This document shows positions 58,051 through 64,000 of a DNA stretch of 64,000 nucleotides, in pieces (within the stretch, counting starts at the first letter, position 1; each line of letters begins with the position of its first letter). The stretch is from Oscarella lobularis (lineage: Eukaryota; Porifera; Homoscleromorpha; Homosclerophorida; Oscarellidae). Where the stretch lies: contig NC_089179.1 in the NCBI RefSeq assembly GCF_947507565.1, positions 2,373,747 to 2,437,746 of the forward strand. The letters are read 5' to 3'. The notes under the pieces were generated by a model, which did no database searches, was not told the DNA's origin, and saw only the letters and a list, made by a program, of their open reading frames with translations. The position numbers and the translations under genes are program-made.

Positions 58051-58189
58051 ACACTATGTGAAGGATTGGGAGAAGCTCGATCAGGAAGTAAAAGATTTGG
58101 TGACATATTTTGTGAAAGACTTAAATGGTTTTCCAAGTGGGCTTGGTTTCAATTTTTTTGTAGCGATTATGGCAATGTACAGGTAGTCG

Positions 58190-59490
58190 TGAAATTTACT
58201 GTGAAAGATCGACGTCGTTTGAAACTAGGGTGCAAGAGAAAGTAAAATGTTCAGATTTTTTGCGCAAGTACTATTTTCTACATAAGATAAATTGAAAATG
58301 TTTGACCTTTATAACAGCATTAATTACAATATTTGACTTCCCGGTTTTTTAAAACAGAATTATTTGTAAAGAATTATTCAGAGCGAAATTTCTTTGCCTG
58401 AGCGATTGATAGATTGCGAGAGATGACATACACGCAGACGTCGCCTCCAACAAAACGGGACAACGACCAGAAAAACGTTAAAGACAAAAGCAAGCTGGCG
58501 AATACCTGAAAATAAGATACACATATGCAAAGAAACTCTAAACGTGAAATAAAAGCCTACCTTTACGAGGAATAGATTCGAATTTTACCATCCTAGTCTT
58601 CATTACAGCAAAGAGTAGCCTCGACGACAAAAATCGCCAAGCGAAGAGACGGCGACATTCGCGAAGAAATTTCTTTTCTTTCCCCAAACATTTCTTAGGG
58701 GGTTAGGGTTAGAGGATAGAGATAGGGTCAGGTGTTAGGGTATTTCTGTCTCTAAGTCTGATTCCAATTGCCACGAATAAACATATTTATTTGCACGGCC
58801 AATTTCAATCTCAGCGGGAAGAGGACTGCCAATCGCGTTTATCCGTCGACAAGCACGGGAATTGTGTTTTAGTCACTTCTCTTTTGAGATGTTATTAATT
58901 AAAATAGTTTTTGTGAAAGCCGCTGCAACAAGTGTGTTGTTGTACTTCACGTCTTTATTATGATGTAATTGTAACATTTTCCAAAGAATTGACTGAGATT
59001 AAACGAAACAAAAATGGTGTTGACGAGCTTTTTTGGGAGGTTCTGGAACAGGAAAAGGTGGCAGAGGAAAGAAGAGGAAAAGCTAAGCTGTCAATCCGGC
59101 AGTTTACAGAGCAGAGCCAATAAATGTCCTGATCTATACTCAAAAGAATTTAGGGCCATAAGCGCGCGCTAAGAATCCAGCCTGGACGACGCCATCTTGC
59201 CGATCTTTGTTCCCCTTACGTTGCGCCGCATCGCTTCCGATCGTCGCGCCGCTTTGCGAGCCTCTTCGTCGAACGTCCGACCGTGTTGTAGGCCGGTTCG
59301 CTTCTCCGAGGGGCCCTCGCGGGGATCGCCTACGAGCGTGTGGTTCGCTTCGCTGTCCCGTATGTTCTTTTCTTACTCGCACATACTGGCCTTCGCCCAA
59401 AGTACATAAATGCATAGTCAGTCAGTCAGTCGTACCGGCCTTCACAAAACACGCGCAGAACTTTAATTAGTAGTTAAACACATTTATATG
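58190..59490. other. No recognised gene
   Basis: A short TTAGGG-like run (GGGGGTTAGGGTTAGAGG) lies near 58,698-58,745; it is too short and irregular to call telomeric. Other frames are unsupported. Confidence 0.45.
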
Positions 59491-60312
59491 CCCATCTTCG
59501 ACGGGTACGTACTCGACAGGTATTCGACGGGTACACGTGTTCGACAGGTACACGTGTTGGACGGGTACACGTATTCGACGGGTACACGTATTCGACGGGT
59601 ACACGTATTCGACGGGTACACGTATTCGACGGGTACACGTATTCGACGGGTACACGTGTTCGACGGGTACACGTGTTCGACGGGTACACGTGTTCGACGG
59701 GTACACGTGTTCGACGGCTACACGTATTCGACGGGTACACGTATTCGACGGGTACACGTATTCGACGGGTACGCGTAGCGGTGGTATCTGGACGTCTCGG
59801 GTACGGGGACCCAGGCCACGCCAGCAAACAGGTTCTCACTGCTGATGAGGTCAGGGGATAATACAAACAGGCGCAGGACTCTAATTAGTACAAGGACACA
59901 TTTATATACCCGTCGAAGACGGTACACGGCTACTCAGGAAGGCGATCAATATCAAACCAAACTGAATGTTGTTTGTTCCACAGTTCTGCTATAAACCTTA
60001 CACCTCCAGCAATTAGACAGAAGCATTTTTGGACTACCCTCTGAGTGACTGTGGCGAGCCGGGTGCGATCTGGGCCTCTTGGGGACGGGTCACGGATACC
60101 CAGGTCACACCAGCAGAAAGGTTCTCTCTGCTGATGTGGTGCAGGAATATTACGAAACACGCGCAGAGCTTTAATTAACACATTTATACACCCGTCTAAG
60201 ACACCTCCCCGTTGGTGTGGCCTGGGTAACGCCGAAACAAACGCATATCATCCCCCGACTTATTTACGTAAGACAACGCACTTATATACCCGTCGAAGAC
60301 GGGTACACAGCT
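59440..60312. repeat. Higher-order repeat field around the minisatellite
   Basis: Four related segments share CGCGCAGAGCTTTAATTA, ACACATTTATA.ACCCGTC, GAAGACGGGTACAC and, in two of them, CACGCCAGCA.A..GGTTCTC (59,440; 59,800-59,930; 60,090-60,210; 60,225-60,305). The 18-bp array looks like a local expansion of the GACGGGTACAC part of this larger unit. Confidence 0.7.
59505..59785. repeat. 18-bp minisatellite
   Basis: About 15 tandem copies of TTCGACGGGTACACGTAT/GT. Since 18 is a multiple of three, all six frames stay open and give repeat peptides; these are not genes. Confidence 0.95.
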
Positions 60313-61307
60313 AGTTTTCAAAACGAAGACAGCAATAAAGTGAAGATGAGTCCGCCGCCACCACCTCCGCAGCACACGTAGCATTGAATCAAGAACCTGA
60401 TGAAGGTAGCAGCGGCCAGCCTTCGAGCAGATCTTCTGGACAAATAAGGAGTCTCTCGCGCCGAGCTCTCGAGCAATATCAGGTCACGAATAGAGTATTC
60501 TCCGAACCAGACACGGATGACGAAGAATGGGGGCTTTGAAAACTTCATATATTTCGGAACTTCAGAAAAAAAGATTAGTGTTATACGTTTCGTCTATAAA
60601 GGGATGACGTGATCTAAACGCAATAGAAAGTAGCCCAAAGTAAGTGACAAATTACATTTCAGGTGTTAGACGCGAGTTTAGAAAATTCAATTTTGTCACG
60701 GCTGCACTAAAATAACCGTCCCTTTTTGAACTTCCTGCCTTGCGCAAAGTATGCACACTTTCCTGCTCATGCGCACCGACCTTTTACATAGAAACAGGTA
60801 TGCTTTCAGATTGTACGAGAGCTTCCTTGAATGTGACTTTTTTTCGATGCGTTCGAGTAAAAATCTGGTCAGAGATCATGCCAAGAATCACATTTTCGCC
60901 AATAAGTCGGCTAAAAAATAGTATCTGCGAGAAAGGAAGACAAAAGTCAAAAAAGCATTGTAAAAGAACGTAGAAGCCGCTTCGAATGCTTCGATTAGGG
61001 AATGGGAGGGCACTCGAAATGCTTTCTAAACTGTGTCGGGCACCCTACCTTCAAGATCGCGACCAAATTCAGCGGTTCTTTCCACGGTCGTAAAAATACG
61101 AGACATTTCTGGGACACTAGCATCATTATACGTCGTTTTGAAGAGAAGTAAAGCAGAAAACGGGCAAACAATTTTGAATTCCAACGGTCTGTAACTAAAG
61201 CAATCATGCAGTTAATATATCTTTTCTCAATCTAAAAAGATGTATTCATCCATCAATAAAAATCTTCATTATTGTCACCAGTATTTGCTATGTTTTGAAA
61301 AGGTGGC
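60313..61307. other. No recognised gene
   Basis: Short unsupported frames only. Confidence 0.4.
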
Positions 61308-62459
61308 CTATGCAATTGACCCCCATATGTTAGGGTAACGCTGACATCGGTTGCTCGAGTTCTCCAGAAACGCTTTCATGTCTTGACTTGCACTTTTGCA
61401 CCAAAGCCTATTCCAGAGCAAAACGAATGAGCTAGCACTTACGTCTCGTCCAGCACGACCCATTTCCTGTAAATATTGTTCAATAGATCTAGATCCTAGG
61501 TGAATAACAGTCCTTAATCCTCTAATATGTATTCCTAATCCTAGCGCTGTTGTAGCCAGTACGACTCTAATTGTTCCCTCTTTTGCTTGCGACGACTGCA
61601 GCACTTCGGCTTTTGTAGCGGCGGCTGTTGTCGGGTGAAACATGGCAAATAGTCGTGTAATAACGAGTTTTTCACAGTTTGGTGGCCAATAACCTTTCTC
61701 CTGCAAGCGCGATTGGACGAAGCTAAATAGGTTTGAACATACATCAATTGACTGACACTAAACAACAACCCTCGGGCACAGGTTTTGCTTCTCTTTCAGG
61801 AGAAGTAAGAGTGGAAGAAGGATTTTTAACGTCGTCATGCACTCTTCTCACGAAGAGACAAAGATTTTCTCTATCTGGGCTTTTGACAATGACAAGGGGA
61901 TCTTTCATTCTTAATGTATGAATTAATCGTGCTCGAGACTTACGACTGACTGTAGCTGACAAAGCCAATACATGTAGTGGGACGTTTCCCACGGATGCTT
62001 TTATTTTGCCGACCTGACCACGGTTGAAACGCATCGTCATGTCCATGGGACTCTCCAATACGAGATAATTGTCTTTTATATGTGATTTGCTATTATGCTC
62101 ACCAGTCAAGAACGGTATGGACTTCGTCAGGACGTGTGGCAGCTGAAAGTATGATGTCCACTTGTCATTACGTAGGGACTTCTCGGAGCTTCTGTAAACT
62201 ATTTTTACCTCACCCTTGAGGATGAGACTATCTTCTTTATCTGTGTAACCCACTCCCGCCGCCGAGGTCTAGGCCGTTTATTTGGTTGCGTATCAACATT
62301 TTTAGCGGACTCGCGACAATGACTAGAGGAAAATGATCCAGCTTGCTCCCGTGAAGAACCTCGAACACACACCGACGGATGAGATTGGAATATTAGCGAC
62401 TTAACGAATCCCGTCGGAAAGCAGCCAAACGTGTCACGGCCGCGATAAATCGACTCCAC
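61308..62459 (-). pseudogene. RecQ-like helicase, decayed copy
   Basis: Minus-strand pieces across frames: ESIYRGRDTFGCFPTGFVKS (Walker A with Gly to Val), VKIVYRSSEKSLRNDKWTSY, LHVLALSATVSRKSRARLIH, DRENLCLFVRRVHDD, LFAMFHPTTAAATKAEVLQS, VVLATTALGLGIHIRGLRTV and QYLQEMGRAGRDV. It matches the intact helicase at 7.6-9.3 kb block by block (YGSPEKFLSNDKWSS; PDRENVRTVVRRVDGD; LGVDIKGLYTVIH), so both are one lineage. The Walker change, lost DEVH region and frameshifts make it inactive. The Cys-rich C-terminus is missing. Confidence 0.82.
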
Positions 62460-63088
62460 AGATTCCCACCGCCAAAGCGATCTCTGGTCCAGGCCGGTAA
62501 ACTGTGCGAGTTCTACAGAGTTGTGACGCTTCTATTTGTAGTGGTGAGGAAGCTAGCTAACAGAAGCGCCGCCGCATGCCGCCATTAGTTATTGCCTACT
62601 GTTTCGCGTCCAAATGCTAATGCACAAATTTACCTTAGTCATTGCAAAGAGAAGCGCCGAGCTATTACAAACACAAACTGACACGAGGGCGACGCACGTT
62701 ACGTAATTAAGTCACATATATAGTCTCATCTAAATTTTTAAAAAAATGTTTGAAAACATTATAAAATGTATTGATTTTAGACGTACGGAGATGATGCTAC
62801 AGTCAAAAAAGAGCATTGCATTGGACATGTCCAAAAGAGGATGGGGAAAATCTCCGGACTGGTAGAAAAATGCAGAAAAGGCGAAGGCACCACTGGTAGA
62901 TGGCGGACGACCGGGACGAGCAGGAAGACTGACAGATGCTGTCATTGACTGACAGAGGCTGACATTGACAAGTAGTCAAAAAACCTTTATAATTTTGACC
63001 CTAAATTGATTTGACGAAGCATAGGCGGCAGAGAATGCGAGAAGACATCGTAGCAATTCTCTACCACATGTGCGCCGAAGCAGGGCCG
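62460..63088. other. No recognised gene
   Basis: No hairpin terminus comparable to 9440-9497 was found in the first 300 bp upstream of the decayed RecQ copy. Nothing else was recognised. Confidence 0.4.
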
Positions 63089-63097
63089 GCGCGACGG

Positions 63098-63641
63098 TAG
63101 CCTCGGAGCCCCAGACCTTCTCTCGCGTGCTTTAGGGTGGGCGTGCCGGGCGCGAGAGAAGGTCTGGGCACGCTTCTCATGTAGGCCTGTCCCTTTGATC
63201 TCAAATTTGATTACGTTGCGCCCGCCTCTCACCACCGAAGCTCGACTTCTACGGGGATTCGTATCGATCTTCGATTGATCGGTAGTCCGATCGATCTCCA
63301 TCGATCGGTGTCCCTCGATCTTCGATCGATCTTCAATCGATCGGTAGTTCGATCAATCTCTATCGATCGGTGTCCCGATCGATATCGATCGATCGCGGTA
63401 GTGACTAAAAGTCCGATACATTTCCATCGATCGCTAGACTACGGGACGGTATGAAACCCGGATAGCCGTAATTCGTTTTTGGACTCGCCGCTGATAGGGC
63501 ACCCGAATCGGGTGCTCGTTCTCTGATTGGTCAATTAAGATCAAAGGAACAGGCCTACATGAGAAGAGTGCCCAGACCTTCTTTCGCGCCCGGCACGCCC
63601 ACCCTAAAGCACGCGAGAGAAGGTCTGGGACTCCGAGGCTA
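63098..63641. mobile_element. 544-bp non-autonomous element with hairpin TIRs and 9-bp duplication
   Basis: TIRs of about 100 bp with only a few mismatches. Each holds an internal hairpin: arms CCCAGACCTTCTCTCGCG and CGCGAGAGAAGGTCTGGG around a loop with GGGTGGGCGTGCC. GCGCGACGG (9 bp) flanks at 63089-63097 and 63642-63650. Ends TAGCCTCGGA...CCGAGGCTA and the inner TCAAAGGAAC block match the RecQ-element terminus near 9.4 kb, so this looks like its non-autonomous derivative. The core (63,260-63,440) is an ATCGATCG-rich array with a ~61-bp unit. Confidence 0.85.
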
Positions 63642-63796
63642 GCGCGACGGGTCCGGCAGGTCCGGCAGCTGCCGGACCAACATTTTGTAAAGCCAAAAAA
63701 AATGATATTGACGTTAGGCAGTCTGGCCGTAGCTATATCACGTTTAGCGGATTAGTGTACATATCCTAGGCGCCTTAGCGCACAACGTCGTCTAAC

Positions 63797-64000
63797 ATGG
63801 CTGCCACTGAGTCCTCTACGGATTCTAGCCGGATTCCGCCGATCTTTCACCCTGGAACTTCGTTTGTTTTTCCGAAGCGTTCGTTTGGATTCGGAGCAAA
63901 CATCGTGAAGAGAAGCTTTCGTTCCAACTGGTGCGAAGACTTTTCCTGACCTGGCTTCATTATAACATCCGCCTTGACGCGGCACTCTGTCACGTCTGCA
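63797..64000 (+). pseudogene. hAT (ZMYM1-like) N-terminus, runs off the window
   Basis: Starts MAATESSTDSSRIPPIF, then FPKRSFGFGANIVKRSFRSN and, after a frameshift near 63,945, TWLHYNIRLDAALCHVC. The last part is the TTF-type zinc finger ('SWFxxxxWLHYxxxxDAAxCHxC') at the start of ZMYM1/DUF4371 hAT transposases. The rest lies beyond the window. The minus-strand frame here is a shadow. Confidence 0.68.

Noticed and set aside
58698-58745. Telomere-like TTAGGG run
   Set aside because: Only two or three irregular units; not an interstitial telomere.
59467-59866. Open frames with (Y/V)STGTR or PSNTCTRR repeats on both strands
   Set aside because: They come from an 18-bp minisatellite that leaves all frames open.
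63752-63985. 77-codon reverse frame
   Set aside because: Shadow of the hAT N-terminus on the plus strand, which has the TTF finger.
1-64000. tRNA or rRNA genes
   Set aside because: No convincing A/B boxes, cloverleaf or conserved rRNA core were seen by eye; a covariance-model scan would be decisive.

Overview
This window comes from a nuclear genome of an animal. Genes are split by very short introns of about 44-60 bp with GT/AG borders, and almost everything recognisable is transposon-derived. The mix of families (DUF6589, RAG1-N-terminus-like transposase, RecQ-like helicases, P/THAP9-like, HECT and HIRAN-like paralogues, DIRS) is what I associate with early-branching or marine invertebrates, and the tiny introns fit a sponge. 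The exact organism is an inference. No rRNA, tRNA, CRISPR or prokaryotic operon was seen.

Layout, left to right. 1-3 kb: a 482-bp MITE, a 17-bp minisatellite, a broken kinase exon pair and a hAT fossil. 3-9.5 kb: a DUF6589 gene interrupted by a complete 3,908-bp transposon (here 'element A', 28-bp TIRs, 8-bp target duplication, 934-codon seven-exon gene with no visible break), followed tail-to-tail by an intact 535-aa RecQ-like helicase whose outer end is a hairpin terminus. 9.5-10.5 kb: Harbinger MADF gene. 11-18 kb: P-like, Mutator-like, MULE/SWIM, OTU and pogo remnants. 18-21.5 kb: HIRAN-like fragment, DUF6589 fragment cut by a Helitron 3' end, and an rve/IS3EU-like gene. 21.5-26 kb: a complete two-gene P-superfamily element. 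26.3-30.6 kb: a HECT E3-like gene disrupted by a small P-like element. 30.9-33.4 kb: a RAG1-N-terminus/RING/DDE pseudogene (N-RAG-TP-like) facing a RecQ fragment. 33.9-36.7 kb: a decayed copy of element A ('element B'). 38-45 kb: satellite, CxxC-type DDE pseudogene, second Harbinger. 46-50 kb: ZMYM/hAT fragment, P-like terminus, integrase. 50.2-55.1 kb: hairpins, RecQ exon, long DUF6589 gene. 55-64 kb: third Harbinger, mariner-like MITE, DIRS RT, integrase fossil, 18-bp minisatellite field, decayed RecQ, a 544-bp MITE with 9-bp duplication, and a hAT N-terminus at the edge.

The most interesting reading is that DUF6589 and RecQ-like genes form one mobile system: they sit tail-to-tail, and both the intact RecQ gene and the long DUF6589 gene lie next to GC-rich hairpin termini. 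The RecQ-side terminus shares sequence with both ends of a short element that carries a 9-bp target duplication. A second transposase type (RAG1-N-like) also faces a RecQ fragment. Element A looks young and possibly autonomous and belongs to a family I cannot name.
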